The position numbers were made by a program, and so were the translations under genes. From Verrucomicrobiota bacterium (lineage in GTDB: Bacteria > Verrucomicrobiota > Verrucomicrobiia > Limisphaerales > UBA9464), in NCBI GenBank assembly GCA_016871615.1, contig VHCX01000001.1, positions 1 through 64,000 on the forward strand: 64,000 nucleotides of DNA, written 5' to 3'. The notes under the pieces were generated by a model. The model did no database searches, was not told the origin of the DNA, and worked only from the letters and a program-made list of their open reading frames with translations. Of this stretch, positions 1 through 8,051 are shown piece after piece. Position 1 is the first letter of the stretch. Each line of letters begins with the position of its first letter.

Positions 1-23
1 CGGGGGGGGACCGCCGGCCGGGA

Positions 24-1925
24 TCAACCTGGCTTGCCCGGGGCACCGCCCGTGGCCAGCACGACCTCTCGGCGGGCACGCTGCGGGGGCAGCAGCTCCG
101 ATTCGCGCAGGGCGCGCGCGTGCGTCCGCGCCGCCTCGGGTCGCCCGCGGGACTGCTCGACGAGCATCCAGGCGTAGTGCATCTGGGTCTCCTCGGGCGG
201 GCTGCGGCCGGCCCAGGAAATCCGCGCCAGCAGACCCGCGGCATCGGTGAAGCGCTGCTGGAGGATGAGCGCGAGGGCGTGATTGATCTGGCAGGACACC
301 GACTCGGGCGAGCGGTTGAGCAGTTCGAGGGTGAGTCGGACGGCCTCCTCGGGCTGCCGGCCCGTGGCGATGAGCACGGCCGCCTGGTTGTGCCGGAAGA
401 CGGGGTTGTCGGGCTGCAACCGGTAGGACCGTGCGACGGCCTCGGCCAGCGTGTCCATGTCCTGCGTCTCGGCGGCGATGCCCGCCACCTCGAACCAGAA
501 GGTCGGATCGTCGGCGAAGTCCTTCTCGACCCGGCGCAGCAACGCGGCGGCCTCCTGGGGGCGGTTCACGCGGCGCATTCCGGCCACCATCCGGGCCACG
601 AGCACGGCGTCGGGGCTGGCACCCTCGGCGGTCCGGCCAAAGGCGTTGGCGGCGTCGAGGGAGCGGTTGAGGGCAAGGTCGATCCGGCCGTCGAGGTACC
701 AGCTGTAGGCACCCATGCGGCCGGCCAGCGAGGTCTCGCCCCGCATGCCGATGGCCAGTTGCCGCAGGCGCGTCCAGTCTTCGCGGCCCAGCAGGAGCTC
801 GGCGGTGGCCAGCCAGAGGTCCGGGGCGTAGGGAAAGACCTTCACCTGCTCGAGTCCCAGGTCCACGGCCCGGTCGCCCAGGCCGAAGGCCTGCAGGGCC
901 TCGACCAGGCCGATGGCCTCGGCCGGGCTGGCGGGCGGGCGTTGGAAAGCCTTGAGGCGATCCATGACCTCGCCTCCGCGATCGGTTCGGGCCAGGAGCC
1001 GCCAGAGCCCAAGGTGGTCGGCCAGCGCGTCGGCCTGGCGACCGGCACGACGGGCCAGGGCCGCCTCGTATCCGGCGGCGTCTCCAAGGTTTTCGGCCAC
1101 CATCAGCACCAGGCGCGAGGCCTCGTCCTGAAGCTTCGGGTCTTTCTCGGCCGCGAGCAGGCGGTCCCGGGCCGCCGCCATGCCGGTGATCGGGCCCCAA
1201 CCGGCCTCCCAGGCCGGGCCGATCAGGCCCATGGGGGCGGTGGTCATCAGGCCCGACCGCTGCCGCAGCCAAAGCTCCTCGAAGCGGTCCATGCGCCGGG
1301 ACAGGAACAGCGACCGGCCGAACCAGCCCGCGATCTCGCCGGTGTCGGTCGTGGCGAGGTCGCGCAGCAGGGCGACATTGGCCGGATGATGCCCCACATG
1401 GTCGAGGAAGCGTGCGAAGAGCAGCACTTCCTGGCGGTTGGTGGCGGTGCGGTGGAGCAGTTCGGTGCCGCAGGCGTAGCCGAAGCGCACGTCGTCCTGC
1501 GTCCATGCGGTGCTTCCGGTCAGCACCTCCAGGGCCCCCCGTCGCGCCTCGAGGCTCGCCAGGTCGTTGGCCAGGGCCGTCTTCCAGGCGGTGATCGACT
1601 CGGGCAACCGGCCGGCCGCCCCGGCCTCCCGGGCCGTGCGGATCAGGGCCCGGGCCTGGAACTTGTCGAGCAGGCTGGCCCGGAAGGGCGGGTCGATCTC
1701 CGGCGTGGAGACCACGAAGATCGGGACCACGGCCAGGATCACCGAACCGGCCATCAGCAGGGCCAGGATCGCCGCCCACCGGAAGCTGGGATCGGTGACG
1801 AGGATGCGGAGCAGGTCGCTCTCGATGGCCTCGGGCGACGACTCCGCGCGGGGCTCGTCGTCGGGAGGGCCCGGTCGGGGGTCAGGCGGCGTGGGCCGGC
1901 CTTCCGTGTTGTCGGAATCCTTCAT
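24..1925 (-). CDS. Membrane-anchored TPR-repeat protein
   Basis: A 633-residue protein of unknown specific role. The first ~45 residues are acidic and proline-rich, followed by one clear membrane segment at about residues 50-72, so the remaining ~560 residues probably lie outside the cytoplasm. That part is alanine/leucine-rich helical sequence with TPR-like spacing, consistent with a protein-interaction scaffold. The ATG is chosen because it overlaps the stop of the upstream manA gene by 4 bp (ATGA), suggesting translational coupling. No enzymatic motif is visible. The link to manA could mean a role in polysaccharide or envelope assembly, but that is inference only. Confidence 0.75.
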   Translation of the reverse strand: MKDSDNTEGRPTPPDPRPGPPDDEPRAESSPEAIESDLLRILVTDPSFRWAAILALLMAGSVILAVVPIFVVSTPEIDPPFRASLLDKFQARALIRTAREAGAAGRLPESITAWKTALANDLASLEARRGALEVLTGSTAWTQDDVRFGYACGTELLHRTATNRQEVLLFARFLDHVGHHPANVALLRDLATTDTGEIAGWFGRSLFLSRRMDRFEELWLRQRSGLMTTAPMGLIGPAWEAGWGPITGMAAARDRLLAAEKDPKLQDEASRLVLMVAENLGDAAGYEAALARRAGRQADALADHLGLWRLLARTDRGGEVMDRLKAFQRPPASPAEAIGLVEALQAFGLGDRAVDLGLEQVKVFPYAPDLWLATAELLLGREDWTRLRQLAIGMRGETSLAGRMGAYSWYLDGRIDLALNRSLDAANAFGRTAEGASPDAVLVARMVAGMRRVNRPQEAAALLRRVEKDFADDPTFWFEVAGIAAETQDMDTLAEAVARSYRLQPDNPVFRHNQAAVLIATGRQPEEAVRLTLELLNRSPESVSCQINHALALILQQRFTDAAGLLARISWAGRSPPEETQMHYAWMLVEQSRGRPEAARTHARALRESELLPPQRARREVVLATGGAPGKPG

Positions 1926-2914
1926 GGGCCTTGGGTCACCCGGAGGATCTGCGAGGCCCCGGGCGAGTGGAGGCGCACACCGGCCGCCCCGGCGGCCGGC
2001 ACCAGCAGGAAGCCCCCGGGTGGCAGGCGGCTCTCCTGCGCGCCGGCCCGGACGAGGCTGGTGCCCGAGACCCCGCCCAGCACGCAGGGCCCGCCGGCCC
2101 CGGCAAGGGCGCCGATCGAGGCCCCGGCCTGCAGGCGCAGCAAATCCACCGAAAACAACCGATGCCGCACCAATGGCCGCACGGCCACCCCGGGGGCGAG
2201 GTTCGACCAGAACTCGGGCACCCGTTCCGGCTGGGTGTCGGAGAAGTCGATGGACTCGAGGGCCGGTTGGCGGTGCAGCTCGCGCGGCCTGCCGTCGAGC
2301 CCGGTGCGGTTCCAGTCGAAGACGCGGTAGGTGGTGTCGGAGTTCTGCTGGATCTCGAAGACCAGGTTGCCGGCCCCCAGCGCATGCGCCCGCCCGCTGG
2401 GCAGGAACATCACATCGCCGGGCCGCGTGGGAAGGCGCCGGAAGCACTCCGCCACCGACCCCGCGTCCAGCCTCCGGGTGAACGCCTCGGGCGTGATCCC
2501 CGGCTCGAATCCCACATAGATCCCGGCTCCGGGGTCGGCCTCCGCGAAATACCACATCTCGGTCTTGGGCTCGCCGCCCAGGGCTGCGGCCTTGTCGGCC
2601 GGCGGATGCACCTGCAGGGACAGGTCGTCCCGGCAGTCGAGGATCTTGACGAGCCAGGGGAAGCGCTCCCCCGTGGCGACCGGCCGGCCCATGAGGTCGG
2701 GCCCATGGTGTTCCATGAGCTGCCGAAGCGAGGTCCCGGCCAGCGGACCCTCGGCCACGACCGATTGCCCCTCGGGGCGGTCGCAAATCTCCCAGGACTC
2801 GCCGATGGACACCCCGGGCGGGAGGGCCTTGCCCCAGTGCGTCTCCAGGCGACGCCCGCCCCAGACCCGCTCCTTGGGCAACGGGTGGAAGACCAGGGGG
2901 GATGCGAGCTTCAC
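1922..2914 (-). CDS. manA: Mannose-6-phosphate isomerase, class I
   Basis: Interconverts fructose-6-phosphate and mannose-6-phosphate, feeding mannose catabolism or GDP-mannose synthesis. The 330-residue cytosolic cupin-type protein has the class I signatures: WGG near residue 18, the metal-binding QVHPP (Q101, H103), the KTEMW glutamate (E119), and GRAHALG (H177). The length matches short bacterial class I enzymes. It starts with GTG, and that codon overlaps the accA stop (GTGA). Its own stop overlaps the next start (ATGA). accA, manA and the TPR gene therefore form a tightly coupled unit, although the three functions have no obvious biochemical link. Confidence 0.93.
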   Translation of the reverse strand: MKLASPLVFHPLPKERVWGGRRLETHWGKALPPGVSIGESWEICDRPEGQSVVAEGPLAGTSLRQLMEHHGPDLMGRPVATGERFPWLVKILDCRDDLSLQVHPPADKAAALGGEPKTEMWYFAEADPGAGIYVGFEPGITPEAFTRRLDAGSVAECFRRLPTRPGDVMFLPSGRAHALGAGNLVFEIQQNSDTTYRVFDWNRTGLDGRPRELHRQPALESIDFSDTQPERVPEFWSNLAPGVAVRPLVRHRLFSVDLLRLQAGASIGALAGAGGPCVLGGVSGTSLVRAGAQESRLPPGGFLLVPAAGAAGVRLHSPGASQILRVTQGP

Positions 2915-3888
2915 GCCGCCTTCGAGTCCGGCTCGGTGAAATGCCCGAAGGCCCGGAACTTGGCGTAGCGGGCGGACAACCGGCCGGCCGTGGACATGGC
3001 CTGCACCTCACCCAGATGCTTGAGCAGGCCCTGGCGCAGCGTGGCGGCCGTGGCTTCGGGATCGAGATGGGCACCGCCGAGGGGCTCCGGCAACACCGCA
3101 TCGACCAGGCCGAGCGCCTCCAGGTCGCCGGCGGTGATCTTGAGCGCCGCGGCCGCCTTGGGCGCGGCGGTGCGGTCCTTCCAGAGGATCGCGGCACATC
3201 CCTCGGGGCTGATGACCGAGTAGTAGGCGTTCTCGAGGATCAGCACGCGGTCGGCCACACCGATGCCCAGGGCCCCGCCGGAGCCCCCCTCGCCGATGAC
3301 GCAGGCGAGGATGGGTACCTCGAAGGTCATCATCTCGCGCAGGTTCACGGCGATGGCCTCGGCCACGTGGCGCTCCTCGGCCCCGATGCCCGGATAGGCT
3401 CCGGCCGTGTCGATGAGGCTGATGATCGGCAGCCCGAACTTGTCGGCCATCTTCATGAGGCGAAGCGCCTTGCGATATCCCTCGGGGTGGGCCGAGCCGA
3501 AATTGCGCAGGATGTTCTCCTTGGTGTCGCGGCCCTTCTGGGTGCCGACCACCAGCACCCTCTGGCCGCCCAGGCGGGCGAACCCGCCCACCATGGCGCG
3601 GTCGTCGGAATGCAGGCGGTCGCCGTGCAGTTCCTCGAACTCGTCGAAGGCCAGACGCAGGTAGTCGAGGGTGTAGGGGCGCCTCGGGTGCCGGGCAAGC
3701 TGGACCCGCTGCCACGGGGTGAGGTTGGAATACAGCTGCCGCTGGGCTTCCTGGATCTTGGACTCCAGCAACCGGATCTCCTCCTCCCAGGAAATGCCCA
3801 GGGCGGGCGTCCCGGGCTGGGCCTTCAAGTCGTCGAGCTTGCGCTGCAGTTCGGCGATGGGCTTTTCGAAGTCGAGAAAATGTCTCAT
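2911..3888 (-). CDS. accA: Acetyl-CoA carboxylase carboxyltransferase, alpha subunit
   Basis: Transfers the carboxyl group from carboxybiotin to acetyl-CoA, together with AccD, in the first step of fatty-acid synthesis. The 325 residues give a full-length AccA. The N-terminal half has the coiled helical region beginning MRHFLDFEKPI. The core carries the family signatures RHPRRPYTLDY, ELHGDR, the IDTAGAYPG motif, and the glycine-rich GEGGSGGALGI loop. The start at MRHFLDFEK is preferred over longer in-frame versions because homologous AccA proteins begin here and the upstream residues are low-complexity. No accD is present in the window. It heads a three-gene overlapping run with manA and is divergent from ilvD across about 160 bp. 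Confidence 0.95.
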   Translation of the reverse strand: MRHFLDFEKPIAELQRKLDDLKAQPGTPALGISWEEEIRLLESKIQEAQRQLYSNLTPWQRVQLARHPRRPYTLDYLRLAFDEFEELHGDRLHSDDRAMVGGFARLGGQRVLVVGTQKGRDTKENILRNFGSAHPEGYRKALRLMKMADKFGLPIISLIDTAGAYPGIGAEERHVAEAIAVNLREMMTFEVPILACVIGEGGSGGALGIGVADRVLILENAYYSVISPEGCAAILWKDRTAAPKAAAALKITAGDLEALGLVDAVLPEPLGGAHLDPEATAATLRQGLLKHLGEVQAMSTAGRLSARYAKFRAFGHFTEPDSKAA

Positions 3889-4049
3889 GCAGGGGGAGAA
3901 GGCTCCCAACGCATCCGAAGCTAGGCACCGCCCCCCGCAGCCGCAACGGCCGATTTGCTGACCGGGCGCGCCTCCGGGGGCGGATCCCGGGGCGGGACGC
4001 GTTTTTCGCGCTTCCGCCGGCGCGCCGCCTTCGCGACGATCCGCCCGCC

Positions 4050-5780
4050 ATGAAACGCCGATCTTCCAAGCCGACGTCCCGCGCAACCTCCTCCAGCGAT
4101 TCCCTGCCCCGCCCCTTTTCCTCCATCGTGGTCGACGGCATCGAGCGCGCCCCGAGCCGGGGCATGCTCTACGCCACCGGCTTCAAGAAGGACGACTTCC
4201 AGAAGCCCCAGATCGGCGTGGCCTCCACCTGGAGCATGGTCACCCCGTGCAACATGCACATCGACCAGCTGGCCGTCAGCGTGGCGCAGGGCATCAACGA
4301 GAACGGCGGCAAGGCCGTGGTGTTCAACACCATCACCATCTCCGACGGCATTTCGATGGGCACCGAGGGCATGAAGTACTCGCTGGTGTCCCGCGAGGTG
4401 ATCGCCGACTCCATCGAGACGGTCGTGGGTTGCCAGGGCTTCGACGCCTTCGTGGCGGTCGGCGGCTGCGACAAGAACATGCCCGGCTGCGTCATGGCCA
4501 TGGCCCGCCTGAACCGCCCGAGCATCTTCGTCTACGGCGGCACGATCCTGCCGGGTGAACTCGGCGGCAAGGATGTCGACCTGGTGAACATCTTCGAGGC
4601 GGTCGGCAAGAATGCCGCCGGCGCCTGCTCGGCCGAGGACGTCGAGGCGGTGGCCGAGGTGGCCATCCCGGGCGCCGGCTCCTGCGGCGGCATGTACACG
4701 GCCAACACCATGGCCTCGGCCATCGAGGCGCTGGGCATGAGCCTGCCGAATTCGTCGGCCCAGGCGGCCGTGTCGCAGGACAAGACCCGCGACTGCGAGC
4801 ATGCCGGCGCGGCCGTGCTGAACTTGCTGAAGCACAACATCCGCCCGCGCGACATCATGACCAAGAAGGCGTTCGAGAACGCCATGACGGTGGTCATCGC
4901 CCTCGGCGGATCGACCAACGCGGTCATGCACCTCATCGGCATGGCCCACTGCGCGGGCGTGAAGCTCACCATCGACGACTGGACGCGCGTCGGAAAGCGG
5001 GTTCCCGTGCTGGCCGACCTCAAGCCCTCGGGCAAGTACGTGATGGCCCGACTGGTGGAGATCGGCGGCACGGTGCCCTTGATGAAGATGCTGCTCGACA
5101 AGGGGTTGCTCCACGGCGACGTGATGACCGTCACCGGCAAGACGATGGCCGAGAACCTGAAGAACGCGCCGACCTACCCGGCCGGTCAGGACATCATCCG
5201 AGGCTTCGACAACCCCATCAAGAAGGACAGCCACCTGGTCGTCTTCCGGGGCAACCTCTGCCCCAGCGGCGCCTTGGGCAAGATCTCGGGCAAGGAAGGC
5301 CTCACCTTCAGCGGCAAGGCCATCGTGTTCGAGAACGAGGAGAAGGCCCTGCAGGGCATCCTCAAGGGCCAGGTGAAGAGCGGCCACGTGATCATCATCC
5401 GCGGCGAGGGCCCCAAGGGCGGCCCCGGCATGCGGGAGATGCTCTCGCCGACCAGCGCCATCATGGGCAAGGGCCTCGGCAAGGAGGTCGCGCTCATCAC
5501 CGACGGCCGCTTCAGCGGGGGTTCGCACGGCTTCGTCATCGGCCACACCACGCCCGAGGCCTTTGATGGCGGTCCGATCGCCGTCATCAAGAACGGCGAC
5601 CCCATCACCATCGACGCGAAGAAGCGCGAGATCACGCTGGGCATCCCGGCCAAGGAACTGACGGCCCGTCTCAAGGCGTGGAAGAAGCCCAAGCCCAACT
5701 ACACGAGGGGTATCCTCGCCAAGTACGCGGCCACGGTGAGCACCGCCAGCGAGGGCGCGGTGACCGATCGTCAATTCTGA
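4050..5780 (+). CDS. ilvD: Dihydroxy-acid dehydratase
   Basis: Dehydrates 2,3-dihydroxy-acids to 2-keto acids in isoleucine and valine synthesis. The 576-residue protein carries the three iron-sulfur cysteines of the family: PCNMH (C67), GGCDKNMPGC (C140) and AGSCGGMYTANTM (C212). The pattern resembles IlvD enzymes with a [2Fe-2S] cluster. The C-terminal signatures KGGPGMREM and LITDGRFSGG are intact. The first ~20 residues are serine/arginine-rich and not obviously conserved, so an internal start is possible. There is no Shine-Dalgarno motif before the ATG. It is followed after 26 bp by trpF, so the two are likely co-transcribed despite serving different amino-acid pathways. Confidence 0.95.
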   Translation: MKRRSSKPTSRATSSSDSLPRPFSSIVVDGIERAPSRGMLYATGFKKDDFQKPQIGVASTWSMVTPCNMHIDQLAVSVAQGINENGGKAVVFNTITISDGISMGTEGMKYSLVSREVIADSIETVVGCQGFDAFVAVGGCDKNMPGCVMAMARLNRPSIFVYGGTILPGELGGKDVDLVNIFEAVGKNAAGACSAEDVEAVAEVAIPGAGSCGGMYTANTMASAIEALGMSLPNSSAQAAVSQDKTRDCEHAGAAVLNLLKHNIRPRDIMTKKAFENAMTVVIALGGSTNAVMHLIGMAHCAGVKLTIDDWTRVGKRVPVLADLKPSGKYVMARLVEIGGTVPLMKMLLDKGLLHGDVMTVTGKTMAENLKNAPTYPAGQDIIRGFDNPIKKDSHLVVFRGNLCPSGALGKISGKEGLTFSGKAIVFENEEKALQGILKGQVKSGHVIIIRGEGPKGGPGMREMLSPTSAIMGKGLGKEVALITDGRFSGGSHGFVIGHTTPEAFDGGPIAVIKNGDPITIDAKKREITLGIPAKELTARLKAWKKPKPNYTRGILAKYAATVSTASEGAVTDRQF

Positions 5781-5806
5781 GTCCCGGCGAGGATCCGATC
5801 CAACCC

Positions 5807-6445
5807 ATGGCCCTGCGCATCAAGATCTGCGGCATCACCCGTGAGGAGGATGCGCAGGCCGCCATCGAGGCCGGGGCCGATGCGCTGGGGTTCGTTTTCG
5901 TGCCCGGCACGCCCCGGTTCATCGAGCCGGCGCGTGCCGCGGAAATCACACGGGGCCTGCCCCCCTTCGTCAGCCGCGTGGGCCTCTTCGTCGATGCCGA
6001 TCCGGCCCTCATGCGGGCCGTGATCGACCAGGCGCGGCTCGACACGGTGCAGTTGCATGGCGACGAACCCCCGGAGGTGGGCCACGGCCTGCGTCATCGC
6101 GTCCGGGTCGTCCAGGCCTTCCGGATGCGGGGCCCAGAGACCCTCGGGCGGCTTCCCAGGCATCGGGATGCCTGCGATGCCTGGTTGCTGGACGCCTATG
6201 TGCCCGGGACCTCCGGGGGCACCGGGGCGCGTTTCGACTGGGGGCTTGCCGTCGAGGCGTGCCAGCTGGGGCATCCGGTCATCCTCGCCGGCGGTCTCAA
6301 GCCCGAGAACATCGCCGAGGCGGTCCGCCAGGTGCGGCCCTACGCGGTGGACGTGTCGTCCGGCGTCGAGTCGGCCCCGGGGATCAAGGACACGGCCAGG
6401 ATCGTCCGCCTGATCCAGGAGGCCCGAAGGACCGAGATCGGCTGA
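5807..6445 (+). CDS. trpF: Phosphoribosylanthranilate isomerase
   Basis: Catalyses the Amadori rearrangement of N-(5-phosphoribosyl)anthranilate in tryptophan synthesis. The 212-residue single TIM barrel begins MALRIKICGIT, with the catalytic cysteine at C8. It retains LHGDE in the middle and the phosphate-binding C-terminal segments LAGGLKPENI and DVSSGVE, where the aspartate is the general acid. The start is set at MALRIKICGIT because family members begin there, and a GAGGAT element lies about 12 bases upstream. No other trp gene is near, so this is a dispersed trp arrangement with trpF placed behind ilvD. Confidence 0.94.
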   Translation: MALRIKICGITREEDAQAAIEAGADALGFVFVPGTPRFIEPARAAEITRGLPPFVSRVGLFVDADPALMRAVIDQARLDTVQLHGDEPPEVGHGLRHRVRVVQAFRMRGPETLGRLPRHRDACDAWLLDAYVPGTSGGTGARFDWGLAVEACQLGHPVILAGGLKPENIAEAVRQVRPYAVDVSSGVESAPGIKDTARIVRLIQEARRTEIG

Positions 6446-6564
6446 GGGGCGGCTGAAGGGCCCTCTGGGACTCTTGGGCCACGGACGCAGGACCGCTTCG
6501 ATGGTTTCGACTCCACCACCCGGAGGCCTCCCGAGGGACCAGCCCGGAGGCAAACGCCATGGCA

Positions 6565-6603
6565 CCAACCTTGGGCGCCAACCTTGGGCGACGACCCTGG
6601 GCG
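6565..6603. repeat. Short tandem repeat, 13-bp unit
   Basis: Two perfect head-to-tail copies of a 13-base unit (ccaaccttgggcg) are followed by a third copy matching at 10 of 13 positions. They lie in the 162-bp convergent spacer between trpF and the GspC/PilP-like gene, ending 5 bp before the latter's stop codon. No function is evident. Confidence 0.7.
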
Positions 6604-6607
6604 CCCT

Positions 6608-7645
6608 TCATGGGCCGGGAAGACCCGGGAAGGGAGCCGGGGGAGGCGGGGGAACGGCCCGGCCGATGCGGCTGATGGGCGTCGGCACGGTACCGCCGTA
6701 TTGGTCAGGGGCCGGTGCCACCGCAGGGACATCGATACCGTTGTGGATGGGGGTTCCGCCGGCCTGGATGGCGTTCGGTGACAGGGGGGTCGCCCCGGGC
6801 GCCCCGCCGCTCAAGATGACCCCGCCCCGACCGATCACCGTCGGGGCGACCGTCATGGGAACGTTCCCGGGAACCCCTCCGGCCCCCATCGCCCCAGGAA
6901 TGCCCCCGACATTTCCGGGCACATTCATCACGGGCGGAGGGGGTTGGTTGCCCCGGAGGGCACTGGGGGGAACCCCGGGGGGCAGGCCGGGTGCGCCGGG
7001 CGCCGGAGCCGTTCCGGTCCCGCCGGTCACCTTCACCGCGTTGTCCTTGAAATTCAGGGGGATCTCCTCGCCGTTGTAGGCGATGGTCACGGCCTTCTCG
7101 ATGGGATCGATGGACACCAGCTTGAGCACGCCGTCGCCGATGCCGACCTCCTCGTCGGGGATCAGGGCCCTCGGATATTGGACGGGCTTGCCCTTCGGCT
7201 GATAGGCGACGAAGGCCCGCTTCTCGCCACGGACGGTGGTGAACCCGGTCAGGAAGAACTCCGGACGGTCCTTGGGTGGCTCCTTCTCGGGCTCTTGCGG
7301 CGGCGGCGGAGCCGGCGGCTTGATGCCGAAGGCATTGCGCTTGGGAATGCGGGCGTACCGGTGGGTGGGGCCGGACGGCTCCGCGCCCTCCGCGGACTGG
7401 GCCTCCGGGGCTCCCGCGTCGGCGGGCTCCGCGTCCGACCTGGCGGCGTCGACGCCTGCCGAGGCGGCGGGCACCGTCTTGGACGCCTCGGCCATCGCCC
7501 GATCGAGCGGAGACAAACCGGCGAGGGCGCTGGCGAGCAGGAGCGTCCCGAGGCCCCACCGTGGAAACCAAACGCGCACGGGGGAGGAATTCCGGCCCGA
7601 ACCGGCGGGCGGCAAACCAGAAGTCTCCCGAGGGGACGTCGACAT
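6608..7645 (-). CDS. Exported GspC/PilP-like protein with proline/glycine-rich tail
   Basis: A 345-residue protein. An N-terminal basic stretch and hydrophobic segment (about residues 22-48) form a signal peptide or anchor ending near ALAGLSPLDRAMA. Residues ~95-205 contain PKRNAFGIKPP, LTGFTTVRGEKRAF and VGIGDGVLKLVSIDP, which resemble the HR domain of type II secretion GspC or the pilus lipoprotein PilP. The last ~140 residues are extremely proline/glycine-rich and probably disordered. I chose the ATG that gives a normal signal sequence; another in-frame ATG lies 13 codons upstream. No other type II secretion or type IV pilus gene adjoins it, so the assignment is tentative. Confidence 0.6.
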   Translation of the reverse strand: MSTSPRETSGLPPAGSGRNSSPVRVWFPRWGLGTLLLASALAGLSPLDRAMAEASKTVPAASAGVDAARSDAEPADAGAPEAQSAEGAEPSGPTHRYARIPKRNAFGIKPPAPPPPQEPEKEPPKDRPEFFLTGFTTVRGEKRAFVAYQPKGKPVQYPRALIPDEEVGIGDGVLKLVSIDPIEKAVTIAYNGEEIPLNFKDNAVKVTGGTGTAPAPGAPGLPPGVPPSALRGNQPPPPVMNVPGNVGGIPGAMGAGGVPGNVPMTVAPTVIGRGGVILSGGAPGATPLSPNAIQAGGTPIHNGIDVPAVAPAPDQYGGTVPTPISRIGRAVPPPPPAPFPGLPGP

Positions 7646-8051
7646 GCCCTCAAGAACACCGGAGGTGGCGATTGGTTGCTGCATGGGATGGCTCCGGCCC
7701 CGGCACGGCCGCCGGACCGGACCGCAGTGTCGTCGAAGCTCCCGACCGAAGCCCAGAACGGAGTTTGCCGAATGGCGGGGTGACGGAGAACCGTGCCATC
7801 GGCGGCCGTTGCGTTGAACGGATGGCTGGCGGAGGAGACCAAGACCACGAGCCAGGTGCGGACCGAAGGATCGCGACGCCCTGGGCCCCGACCGGAGCCA
7901 GCCCGCCGACTCCCCGAGGCCACCCATCCCAGTTTCACGTCGACAAACCAAAGCTCCCCCCGCTCCACTTACAGCCTCTCGGGCCGTTCCTCCTTCGCGG
8001 GTCATCCCCGCACGGGACCAGCCCTGGACACCGCTTTTCCCGATCGATCGA
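7646..8051. other. Divergent intergenic region
   Basis: About 400 bp between the divergently oriented GspC/PilP-like gene and the DUF2723 gene. It must hold promoters for both. I could not identify convincing -10/-35 boxes, operators or an RNA gene. Open frames crossing it look like shadows without domain content. Confidence 0.4.

Noticed and set aside
120-2330. Long plus-strand frames opposite the TPR and manA genes
   Set aside because: They lie antisense to well-supported genes; composition is glycine/arginine/proline-rich and without domains, as expected for shadows in GC-rich DNA.
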